Source of the DNA: an uncultured Micrococcales bacterium
GTDB taxonomy: Bacteria; Actinomycetota; Actinomycetes; Actinomycetales; Microbacteriaceae
NCBI GenBank assembly: GCA_903887175.1
Contig: CAISOV010000122.1
Span: forward strand, 1-45,343
Length of the DNA stretch: 45,343 nucleotides
Reading direction: 5' to 3'
The first letter of the stretch is position 1. The number at the start of each line of letters is the position of its first letter. A model generated the notes under the pieces. It ran no database searches, was not told the origin of the DNA, and saw only the letters and a list, made by a program, of their open reading frames with translations. The translations under genes and the position numbers were made by a program. Shown here one piece after another: positions 7,964-15,849 of this stretch.

Positions 7964-9026
7964 TTTGTTTGATTTCGAAGTCAATGGCCGTGTTTTTGGC
8001 TATTTGAACCCATATTTGATTGCTGAGATTGGCGTGAACCACGAAGGTTCACTTGATCGTGCCAAACAAATGATTGACCAGGTCGCTCGCGCCGGCGGGC
8101 ACGCAGCCAAGTTTCAGACCTACAAGGCAGCTACCCTCGCGGCCAAAACCACCAGCCCCGCTTATTGGGATCAAACCAAAGAAGCAACCAGCAGCCAATA
8201 TGAGCTTTTTCAGCGTTGGGACAACTTTGGCCCGGCCGAATACGCCGAGCTCGCTGACCACTGCAAGGCACAGGGGATCGACTTTTTGTCGACACCATTT
8301 GATCTAGAGGCAGTTGACATGCTCACCCCGCTGATGCCTGTGACAAAGGTCGCTTCGGCAGATCTCACCAACATTCCGCTGTTGCGCAAAATCGGCGCGA
8401 CTGGCGCCACCGTTGTGATGTCTTGCGGCGCCTCAGATCTTGCTGAAATTGCTCGCAGTCTTGACGTGCTGCTAACAGCCGGCGCCAAAAGTGTGACACT
8501 TTTGCACTGCATCTTGAATTACCCCACACCACGCGAGCATGCTCAGCTGGCCCAAATCAAAGTTTTGCAAGAGCAGTTTGGCAGCCGAGTAGCCATCGGC
8601 TATAGCGACCATGTTCGCCCCGAAGACGATGGTGCTTTGCCGACACTAGAAATCGCTAGCCTATTTGGTGCTCGGGTAATCGAAAAGCACTTCACCGATA
8701 ACAAGCAAGGTGTGGGCAATGACCACTACCACGCCATGAACGAAGCTGACCTGCGAGCGTTTGTTGATAAGTTGGCCCTTTATCGCACCCTCTATGGCAA
8801 ACGTGAACACAGCCTTGATGCCCAGTCGGCTGCTATCAACAATGCCAGACGCCGTGTCATTGCAGTGCGTGACTTAGCAGTTGGTCACACGGTTGCCGCT
8901 GATGACCTGATCGCTTTGCGCAGCAACATAGGCATTGAAATTGCCAGCTGGGATCAAGTCGTTGGTCGCACGGTAATCGCACCGATTGCCGCCGACATGC
9001 CACTCGAGTGGAATCAGCTGGGCTAA
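7956..9026 (+). CDS. neuB: NeuB/PseI/SpsE-type nonulosonic acid synthase
   Basis: 356 residues from the ATG at 7956, chosen because AAAGAAG precedes it and it overlaps the upstream stop; an in-frame ATG at 7941 is also possible. It condenses phosphoenolpyruvate with a 6-carbon amino sugar to make a 9-carbon nonulosonic acid. Visible are AEIGVNHEG (23-31), KFQTYKA (52-58), the barrel motifs SADLTNIPLL, GYSDH and EKHFT, and a C-terminal antifreeze-like (SAF) domain starting near RRVIAVRDL. Whether the product is sialic, legionaminic or pseudaminic acid cannot be settled; a PseG-like partner on the opposite strand favours a bacillosamine- or altrose-type precursor. The last 4 bp overlap the convergent partner gene. 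Confidence 0.9.
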   Translation: MPDLFDFEVNGRVFGYLNPYLIAEIGVNHEGSLDRAKQMIDQVARAGGHAAKFQTYKAATLAAKTTSPAYWDQTKEATSSQYELFQRWDNFGPAEYAELADHCKAQGIDFLSTPFDLEAVDMLTPLMPVTKVASADLTNIPLLRKIGATGATVVMSCGASDLAEIARSLDVLLTAGAKSVTLLHCILNYPTPREHAQLAQIKVLQEQFGSRVAIGYSDHVRPEDDGALPTLEIASLFGARVIEKHFTDNKQGVGNDHYHAMNEADLRAFVDKLALYRTLYGKREHSLDAQSAAINNARRRVIAVRDLAVGHTVAADDLIALRSNIGIEIASWDQVVGRTVIAPIAADMPLEWNQLG

Positions 9027-10660
9027 AGACCCAGCTTGCGCATAATGCGCGCCACAATCGAGGTGTTATTTCGGCCGGCGGTTGCACTTAGCGCACGATC
9101 GTGCAGCGTGCGCCGCAGTTCGGCGTCATCGCAAAGTTTATTGATGTGTGCGCCTAAGGTTTCTGTGCTTACCAGCGACCCCAGCCCCATCATGATCACA
9201 CCGTTGTTCACTGTTGTGTGGGTGTGAGTTAGCTCTTTGGCGTTTTGCGCCAAACACAGTGTAGGCACACCAATGCAACTCAGTTCGGTGATGGTTCGCC
9301 CCGCTGAAGAAATCGCGATGTCGGCTTTGGCCATAAGCGAGGGCATGTTTTTAACATTTGACAGAATTTGCAGGTCAAGACTGCTGTACTTAGCAGGGTC
9401 AACCAAGCTGGCACCCAGGCCACGCACCAGCGTTACTCGGCCTTTGAAAGCGATGCTCTGTAACGCCTCGAGCGCTTTGATGGCCAAATTTGAGGGGTCT
9501 GTGCCACCGAAAAGCAGCAAAATGTCTTCGACTGTGTCACGAAATTTTGTTTTGCGAGGCAGGCTTTCGAAGCTCGGCGCCAAGATCGAGTTTTGAACAC
9601 CGGTCAGTTGACGGTCGGCAGGCACCCGAGGGTTTTCATAAAGATCAGCAACTAAAAGGTTTGCTTGCTCTGCGCCCGAGCCCAAGTCTTCAAAAGTCAC
9701 TATTTTGGAGTGCTCGCCCAATAGTGCAACAAACTCTTGATGGGTATCAAGTTGATCGAGCACAATCAGGTCAGCACGAGTTTTTCGGGCAAGGTTCAGA
9801 AACGCCAGTTCGTCTTCGACTGTTTCGACTCTAAAAGGGTATTCCTGAAAAAAACCTACGCCCAGAGGTTTGTCGACACTCAAAACGATGGTTATTTCAT
9901 GTCGAGCTAGAGCATAGGCCAGTGCTAAAGTGCGATAGGCGTGCCCCATTCCAAGCTCGCGCGCTGCATCGGTGCGCAACAGAATGCGACGCCGAGTTGC
10001 CAAATGCTCAGCTATGGCCCAGTCAGCGAACGTGTCAATGTCAAGCGCCTCGCCCTCTGGCACTTCAATTAGGCGAATCGGTTCAACAATGCGGGTCTCA
10101 AATTTGACCACGTCGCCAATACGAGCGCCAATGATTGCGCCAGATTCACGAAAATGCGGTGGCAGTTGCTGTCGATTCACTCGTGCTGCGTAATCGGGGC
10201 GCGGGTTGCCGCCCTCATCTAGTCGCCATGCGAGGTGTCTGTCATCAATCACAGTTATTACCGAACCGGCGCCGTCGGCAAAAGCCTTCATGGCTTCACG
10301 CACCCGGGTGCCTGTGATGAACGGGCAGGTGGGTTGCATCGTTAGAAGCACGTCGGCGTCGGTTGCACCCAGCTCACGCAGAAAAGGTATGGTTCGAACC
10401 ATAACTTGATCGAGAGTGGCTTTGCCTGTGGTTTTTTCTTCGCGGGTGACAACAGCACCGTAGTGCAGCGAAATCTCTTCGATTTCGTCGTCATCGGTAA
10501 TCACGGCAACCCGCCCAGGCAAAGTTGAAGCCAAGGCGGTTTTAATGGTGCGTGCTATTAGAGGTTCGCCGCCAAGCAGTCTGACGTTTTTGCGAGGAAC
10601 CCCGGTTGATCCACCGCGAGCTGGAATGACAATAAATGGCTTTGCCAGCGACGATGCCAT
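9023..10660 (-). CDS. Fused CMP-nonulosonate cytidylyltransferase / PseG-like (SpsF-SpsG type) protein
   Basis: 545 residues from the ATG at 10660; a longer TTG start at 10696 would intrude into the upstream gene. Residues 1-222 are a NeuA/PseF/SpsF-type cytidylyltransferase: ARGGSTGVPRKN (14-25), MQPTCPF (108-114) and the metal-site motif ALDIDTFADW near 205-214. Residues 225-545 match PseG/SpsG-type UDP-sugar hydrolases or GT28-like enzymes: LLRTDAARELGMGH with the expected catalytic His240, a GGTDPSN phosphate loop, and a late TELSCIGVPTLCLAQN donor-site motif. The protein would thus join two non-adjacent steps, UDP release from the precursor and CMP activation of the product. It is the last gene of the 13707-9023 operon and lies 4 bp after the GT2. 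Confidence 0.85.
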   Translation of the reverse strand: MASSLAKPFIVIPARGGSTGVPRKNVRLLGGEPLIARTIKTALASTLPGRVAVITDDDEIEEISLHYGAVVTREEKTTGKATLDQVMVRTIPFLRELGATDADVLLTMQPTCPFITGTRVREAMKAFADGAGSVITVIDDRHLAWRLDEGGNPRPDYAARVNRQQLPPHFRESGAIIGARIGDVVKFETRIVEPIRLIEVPEGEALDIDTFADWAIAEHLATRRRILLRTDAARELGMGHAYRTLALAYALARHEITIVLSVDKPLGVGFFQEYPFRVETVEDELAFLNLARKTRADLIVLDQLDTHQEFVALLGEHSKIVTFEDLGSGAEQANLLVADLYENPRVPADRQLTGVQNSILAPSFESLPRKTKFRDTVEDILLLFGGTDPSNLAIKALEALQSIAFKGRVTLVRGLGASLVDPAKYSSLDLQILSNVKNMPSLMAKADIAISSAGRTITELSCIGVPTLCLAQNAKELTHTHTTVNNGVIMMGLGSLVSTETLGAHINKLCDDAELRRTLHDRALSATAGRNNTSIVARIMRKLGL

Positions 10661-10664
10661 TTGG

Positions 10665-11639
10665 CTACTTGCGTTCGCGATAAATCTTAGGCTCAACGCC
10701 TACGTGCAGCTCAATCTCACGCACGCGGTGCAGTGTCTTGGTGGTTAGCGAGCGAACCGAGTTGATTGAGTCGGCGATGATGCCGAACAAGAACACCTGA
10801 ACGCCTGAGATGGCCAAAACTGCGCCCAGAATGGTTGACTGCAGGTGCTGGTGCGGGTGGCCTGCAAATGCGTCAATCAGCCATGGAGTCCAAGCGCCAA
10901 GAGCCAGAATCAAAAGTGTGAAACCTACCGGCACAAAAAGGTGCATTGGGCGATACTGCACATAAATGCGCATCATGGTCATGCCGTTTCTGCGAACGTA
11001 TTTCCAGGTTGATCCAAAGAGGCGGCTCGGGCGCACACTGTCGTTGCGTTTTACTGGCACGTTGGTCAAGGCCAAAGAAGCGTCGTCGACCTGAATGAGG
11101 CTTTCGATTGTGTAGGTGAATTTAGTCACCAAGTTAATCTGCAGGGCTGCATCGCGGCTAAAGGCGCGAAAACCGCTGGTTGCATCGTGAACGTTGGTGC
11201 CCGAGAACTGCTGCACCACACGGGTTCCGAAACGCTGCAAAACGCGCTTTAGAGGCGAGAACTCTGAAACCTTGCGGGTGTCGCGGTCACCAACCACAAC
11301 ATCGGCACGACCTTCGACGATTTCTGCTACTAGCGCCGGAATCGCTGAGGCGTCGTATTGATTGTCGGCATCAGTGTTGACGATGATATCGGCGCCAAGC
11401 TTTAGGGCTGCGTCGATGCCTGCCTGAAAAGCCGAAGCAAGACCTTGGTTGTGTGAAAAGCGCACGACATAGTCAACTCCATTGGCAAGAGCAACCTCGG
11501 TGGTGTTGTCGGTCGAACCATCGTCGATTACCAACCATTTGACCTCGTCGATGCCAGGCAACTCGCGAGGTAGCTCCTTGAGTGTCGCCGGCAAAAACTC
11601 TGACTCGTTGAGGCATGGAATCTGAATGAATACTTTCAA
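10665..11639 (-). CDS. GT2 glycosyltransferase, polyprenyl-phosphate sugar synthase-like
   Basis: 324 residues. An N-terminal GT-A domain has VIDDGSTDNT (37-46) and a DxD-type NTDADNQY (88-95), and the later SGFRAFSRD segment is typical of DPM1/GtrB-like enzymes. Two transmembrane helices follow (roughly 230-255 and 263-288). This architecture usually loads a sugar from a nucleotide donor onto undecaprenyl phosphate at the cytoplasmic face. The polytopic gene 4 bp upstream (11643-13091) could be the matching extracytoplasmic transferase. The sugar is unknown. Confidence 0.85.
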   Translation of the reverse strand: MKVFIQIPCLNESEFLPATLKELPRELPGIDEVKWLVIDDGSTDNTTEVALANGVDYVVRFSHNQGLASAFQAGIDAALKLGADIIVNTDADNQYDASAIPALVAEIVEGRADVVVGDRDTRKVSEFSPLKRVLQRFGTRVVQQFSGTNVHDATSGFRAFSRDAALQINLVTKFTYTIESLIQVDDASLALTNVPVKRNDSVRPSRLFGSTWKYVRRNGMTMMRIYVQYRPMHLFVPVGFTLLILALGAWTPWLIDAFAGHPHQHLQSTILGAVLAISGVQVFLFGIIADSINSVRSLTTKTLHRVREIELHVGVEPKIYRERK

Positions 11640-11642
11640 GGG

Positions 11643-13091
11643 TTACTCGCCTTTGTTCTTTGCGCCTAGGCGCTGCCAAATTTTTTCGTTTTGTATCAAA
11701 CCAACAGCAACTGTTATTACGAAGATACCAAAAGTCTGAATCCACATGCGGTTCAAACTGTCTGACCAGCCCACACGCCCAAGATCTGGGTGCCCAAACT
11801 GGCCGCCGTCTAGCATTTTCGAAATTAATGAGCCAACAACCAACATTACCGAAATCATTAGCAGGTAGCGGAACTCGGGCGACCATCGGCTGAACAGAGC
11901 GAGCAGCAAAAGCAACGCCAACCCAGCAAACATGAGGCCCCAGCCGCCCGAACCAAGCGATTTGGTTGAAAAGTTGAAAAACAAATTATAAACAAGGGCT
12001 CTGTGACCACGGCTGAAGTCGCTGTGCCATTTGACCTCGGCCGCAGCAAAAACTACGAGCAGGCCGATGAATCCGATAAAAAAGATTCTGAATCGCAGCC
12101 AGTCAAACCATTTAATAATCGGCAGCAAACCGGCGCCAACCAAAATCATCATAAAGACGACCCATGGCATGCCGTTGGGAATCAGATAAGAGTTGTAGGT
12201 AGCCTGCCAAATGGCAAACGATGTGGTGAGCGAGGCGATCACGATTGCGGCCTTGTATCGACTCACAAACCGCAGCGAAATCACAGGCAGAATCGCAATG
12301 GCCATAATGGCAATGCCTTCGGCTCGGGTTGAGGTTGCAACATAAACGCCTGCACAAAGCGCCACAAGGTGCGCGTTAGAGAGCACTTTGTCGCGCAACG
12401 CCAAAACCGAGACGCCCACCGTAATGATTAGGCCAACGGCAAAAAGGGTGTGGCCGTTTATATAGAAGATCGCTCGCAGCGGCATTGTTGCGGTGAAACC
12501 CACCAAAACTAAAACTGCCCCTACAAAATAGGTGCGACTGCGGGGCTGGCTCTTCACGAGCTCCCAAACCACCCAAGCTAGGGCGCAGACCATCGCAAAG
12601 AAAATATACGGAGTCATGCCTGTTAGCCATTGATCTTGAGGGCCGAGCGCTAATAGCAGCGGATACGCGAAGCCGCGCTTGAGTGGCGTGTGACCATCAA
12701 GAATGTTCATGTCGCCACTTTTTTGCATTAGGTGCGAAACCGCGAGAATCCAATAGCTATCGCCGTGGCGTGTGCCGATGATGCCCAGAATGCGAGTGGC
12801 AAAAACGCCCAGGAGGCCGGCAGCGACGGCCACAATCACTGGTCGATAGAGCCCCACTCGCGCTTTGAGTGCGGCAACAACTATGGTGCCTGCCAACAAA
12901 ACATAAAAGGCGCCTGCAGAATATTCGCGAAGACTAAACATGTTGCAGGTTGAAAAAATCAGAATTCGAGCCGTCGAAGCCAATAGCAGGCCGGTTGGAA
13001 TAGCGAGCAACGTTGACCGGGCGCCGATCAACCAAGCACCTGAAACGCTGCCGACGGCTATCAGAGTGAGTACCAGAATTTCATTAAGCAT
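11643..13091 (-). CDS. Polytopic membrane protein, GT-C-like, unrecognised
   Basis: 482 residues with about eleven or twelve hydrophobic segments. I do not recognise a named family. An early extracytoplasmic-looking loop contains RHGDSYW (D111) and then a polar stretch up to KRG near 140; an acidic residue in the first large loop is a feature of GT-C glycosyltransferases that use polyprenyl-phosphate sugars. It overlaps the upstream exported protein gene by 8 bp and sits 3 bp before the GT2, so the three are one operon. A GtrB/GtrC-like division of labour with that GT2 is inference. A plain polymer ligase or transporter remains possible. Confidence 0.6.
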   Translation of the reverse strand: MLNEILVLTLIAVGSVSGAWLIGARSTLLAIPTGLLLASTARILIFSTCNMFSLREYSAGAFYVLLAGTIVVAALKARVGLYRPVIVAVAAGLLGVFATRILGIIGTRHGDSYWILAVSHLMQKSGDMNILDGHTPLKRGFAYPLLLALGPQDQWLTGMTPYIFFAMVCALAWVVWELVKSQPRSRTYFVGAVLVLVGFTATMPLRAIFYINGHTLFAVGLIITVGVSVLALRDKVLSNAHLVALCAGVYVATSTRAEGIAIMAIAILPVISLRFVSRYKAAIVIASLTTSFAIWQATYNSYLIPNGMPWVVFMMILVGAGLLPIIKWFDWLRFRIFFIGFIGLLVVFAAAEVKWHSDFSRGHRALVYNLFFNFSTKSLGSGGWGLMFAGLALLLLLALFSRWSPEFRYLLMISVMLVVGSLISKMLDGGQFGHPDLGRVGWSDSLNRMWIQTFGIFVITVAVGLIQNEKIWQRLGAKNKGE

Positions 13092-13707
13092 GGGCCGCCG
13101 CCTTAATTAGTTCGTTGAACAGGCTTTGTTCGATAAGAGCAAAGTCCGATTCTCGCAACCGCACAGCAACGAAGGTTACGTCGTCGTGGCGGTGAGTTTG
13201 AAGTGGGTCCCAATACAAGCCGAGGGTGCAGTTGTGTTCGACCAATGGTGCGCAGTGAACGTTCATGTAACCCTGGCCTGAAGGCAACCACTGGCGATAC
13301 TTTAAGATGCCTTCACGAGTCAAAACTTTTGTGTTATTTTTCGGTGCGGCGAAATAGACGTTTCGATAGTCAAGTGGATAACTTGTGTAGTCAGCTGTGG
13401 CGTGATTAAAGATGCTGACGATTTCTGATTGAACTCCGAAACCTTGAACCTGGGGGTTAACCACGCCTTTAGGCACGGTGAGATCGTTTTTAACATCAAC
13501 CAGGTGAACCGATTTGAAATAGTTCGAAAGCACCAGCGGAGCATTCTCAACCCAAGCAGAATCGCCGATGTAATGGTTGACTCGGAACTCTGCATTTTGG
13601 TGGGTGAACGGCCTGGCACCAGTCTTGAGTGAATAGGCATTACCGGCTAAGACACCCAGGCAAATCAAAACGATTGCTAAGAATCGCCAGTTCTTTAACC
13701 TATTCAT
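13084..13707 (-). CDS. Small exported or membrane-anchored protein of unknown function
   Basis: 207 residues. One hydrophobic segment at residues 9-27, after a basic NRLKNWR start, gives an uncleaved anchor or signal peptide, so the rest is probably outside the membrane. Two cysteines lie close together in the C-terminal third (VHCAPLVEHNC) and could form a disulfide. I recognise no family. The ATG has a good AAGGAG ribosome site (13716-13721), unlike many first genes here. It is the first gene of an operon with the polytopic protein, the GT2 and the fused nonulosonate enzyme, so a part in the same extracytoplasmic glycan step is likely. Confidence 0.65.
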   Translation of the reverse strand: MNRLKNWRFLAIVLICLGVLAGNAYSLKTGARPFTHQNAEFRVNHYIGDSAWVENAPLVLSNYFKSVHLVDVKNDLTVPKGVVNPQVQGFGVQSEIVSIFNHATADYTSYPLDYRNVYFAAPKNNTKVLTREGILKYRQWLPSGQGYMNVHCAPLVEHNCTLGLYWDPLQTHRHDDVTFVAVRLRESDFALIEQSLFNELIKAAAHA

Positions 13708-13768
13708 TGCGAATGCTCCTTAAAAAGCTTTGCCCTTGGTGCTTTTTACAAAAACCACGGCTTAAATC

Positions 13769-13774
13769 AGCATA
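13769..13774 (-). promoter_or_regulatory. Possible -10 box for the 13707-9023 operon
   Basis: TATGCT on the minus strand lies in the 144-bp gap upstream of the small exported protein gene, about 60 nt before its ATG. The -35 region is weak. The gap otherwise holds only a small GCTGC-AAAT-GCAGC hairpin without a U-tract. Confidence 0.3.
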
Positions 13775-13851
13775 AATGACGGGGGGCGCTTCTTGGCAGA
13801 GCCCACCCGCGCAGTCTGCAGTTTTGTTTGGCTGCATTTGCAGCTTACTGG

Positions 13852-15849
13852 TCATTTTGCCGCCGCCGGGGCAGCTGAAAGACCACCCAAAGCCTTCAGA
13901 ATCGAGCTTTCGAGCCGGTGCTCTAACGTCATTGAAAAGGTTGCCGAAATGTGGCTGTCGTCGCGATAAACCACGTTGTTATCAATCACGGGCGGGCAAA
14001 AGTCTTTTTGGCAGTAGGCATCGGTGTAATCAGCGTAGGTAACTCCGGGCAAGCCCTTGATCGCTGGGGCCATTGGGTCGGCAGGCGTCATCGCGTGAGA
14101 CTTCGACAGGCCGCAGCTTGTGGCGGCACTTGGCCCGGCGGCTTCAACGCAAGCGACAAAAGTTGCTAATGGCTTTGGGTTGTCGAGAATCACCATCCAT
14201 TTGTCACCGCGGGCAACCAGACGCTGCACCTCGGTCTTATAGGCCGCCGCAGAAGAAGCGAAATTGCCAGTCACAAATGATGAGGTTGAATTGATGATCA
14301 GGTCAAACTTCGGCTGAGTCGCTATGAATGCTTCAAGTTTCTGGTTCCATGACTTACAACTGATGTGAGCTACTGCGCTTGGCAAAGTCGCGGCGTCGGC
14401 TAGCGGGCAAGCGCTCTTTGATGCAACTAGCAGCCTCCAGTGGTGGGCAAGCGCGAGCGCCTCAATCGGGTCATAGTATTGGCGCGTGTGCGAATCGCCA
14501 AATAGACCAATCAGCACTTTGCCGTTAGAGTCGCCCTTCACGCAGTAGCTGAAATCAAAGTCGTTCTTTTGCACACGGCAAACGCTGTGTTCAATTTTCG
14601 GATAATCTTTGCCCACCTTAGAAATCGGCGGGTTTAGGTGAGTGTCGCTCCAACTCGCATCAACTTGGGTTTGTGCGAACAGGGATCCGCCCAAAGCCAA
14701 GCCGATGACGGACAGCATCGCAACAGCGGCTGTTACTAGTTGGGTGCTGCTTCGCTTCTTTGCAAGCGACCCGAATCGAATGGGGTCTTCGACAAATTGC
14801 TTTGACAGCCAAGCAAGCACGAGAGCCACGCCGATGATTGCGATGCGATCGTTGGTGGTTAGGTTCTGGTGCAAAACCCATGGCGCCAAAATAATGAGCG
14901 GCCAGTGCCAAAGATAAAGCGAATACGATATGTCACCCAAAAATTTGAGTGGCCAAAATTTGAAAACCCACCATGGCGCCAAATGGCTTCGAGAATCGCC
15001 ACCGAGCAAAAATGCCATCGCGCCGACAGTTGGCACAGCTGCCCAGTATCCGGGGAACGCCGTGTGGGCATTGAATTTGAGCAAACCATAAGCCATTAGT
15101 GCCAGGCCTACCCAAAGCAGTGCGGCTTTTAAGTGGCGGTTTAGCTCACGAGAGCTGAAAATAACGGCTACTAGAGCACCGCCGGCAAACTCCCAGGCTC
15201 TGGTGAAAGTGCTGAAATAAGCAAGCTCGGGTTCGGTGGTTGTGAGATAAACCGAATAAGCCAAGCTGCCTACAAAAATGAGCCACAAACCTGCGCTGAT
15301 TGCGAATTTGACACTGAGTTTGCCAACCAATTCTTTAGCTCGGGTTAGCAGCAGCAAAAGGCCCAGAATTAGTGGCCAAAATACATAGAACTGTTCTTCA
15401 ACAGACAATGACCAAAAGTGCAAAAACGGCGAATCAGCGGTGTTGGCTTGCAAATAATCGGTTGCCTTGCCGGCTAGCACCCAGTTTTGAACGTAACTAA
15501 CCGAACCGGTGATTTCATCGACAAAACCGAGATACCAGAGCGGTGGCACAAAGATCAGAATCACAACAATTGTGACGGCAATCACCAAAAGCGAAGCCGG
15601 CAAGAGTCGCCGCGCTCGCCGTGCCCAAAACTGTGAAAATTTCACACGACCGGTGGCTTCGACCTCGCGCCATAACTGACCGGTTATTAGAAAACCAGAA
15701 ATTACAAAAAAGATGTCGACGCCAATAAAGCCACCTTTAAAGTGGGTTGGCCAAAGGTGATATGCGAAAACTGAAGTGATCGCTAAGGCTCGCAGAGCTT
15801 GAATGTCTGCTCTTGCGGCTGCGAGTCTGGGCTCACCGCGCAATTTCAC
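13852..15849 (-). CDS. Acyltransferase-3 (OafA/YrhL type) with C-terminal SGNH domain, copy 2
   Basis: 665 residues, GTG start overlapping the upstream paralog's stop by 4 bp. The N-terminal part has about ten membrane helices and the acyltransferase-3 signature: RADIQALRALAI, His31 in YHLWP, GVDIFFVISGFLITGQLW and SLSVEEQFYVFWP. The C-terminal extracytoplasmic SGNH domain has GDSH (G451-H454) and the second catalytic block DDSH (630-633). In this family the membrane part moves an acyl group across the membrane and the SGNH domain places it, usually O-acetyl, on a cell-surface sugar. Substrate unknown. Full length, with both catalytic blocks intact. Confidence 0.9.
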   Translation of the reverse strand: MKLRGEPRLAAARADIQALRALAITSVFAYHLWPTHFKGGFIGVDIFFVISGFLITGQLWREVEATGRVKFSQFWARRARRLLPASLLVIAVTIVVILIFVPPLWYLGFVDEITGSVSYVQNWVLAGKATDYLQANTADSPFLHFWSLSVEEQFYVFWPLILGLLLLLTRAKELVGKLSVKFAISAGLWLIFVGSLAYSVYLTTTEPELAYFSTFTRAWEFAGGALVAVIFSSRELNRHLKAALLWVGLALMAYGLLKFNAHTAFPGYWAAVPTVGAMAFLLGGDSRSHLAPWWVFKFWPLKFLGDISYSLYLWHWPLIILAPWVLHQNLTTNDRIAIIGVALVLAWLSKQFVEDPIRFGSLAKKRSSTQLVTAAVAMLSVIGLALGGSLFAQTQVDASWSDTHLNPPISKVGKDYPKIEHSVCRVQKNDFDFSYCVKGDSNGKVLIGLFGDSHTRQYYDPIEALALAHHWRLLVASKSACPLADAATLPSAVAHISCKSWNQKLEAFIATQPKFDLIINSTSSFVTGNFASSAAAYKTEVQRLVARGDKWMVILDNPKPLATFVACVEAAGPSAATSCGLSKSHAMTPADPMAPAIKGLPGVTYADYTDAYCQKDFCPPVIDNNVVYRDDSHISATFSMTLEHRLESSILKALGGLSAAPAAAK

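Noticed and set aside
10661-10696. Longer N-terminus for the fused cytidylyltransferase from the TTG at 10696
   Set aside because: It would lie inside the GT2 gene, and the family starts a few residues before IPARGGS; the ATG at 10660 with a 4-bp gap is simpler.
12003-12332. Plus-strand frame opposite the polytopic membrane protein gene
   Set aside because: It is antisense to regular membrane helices and fitted to neither operon structure nor a start site.
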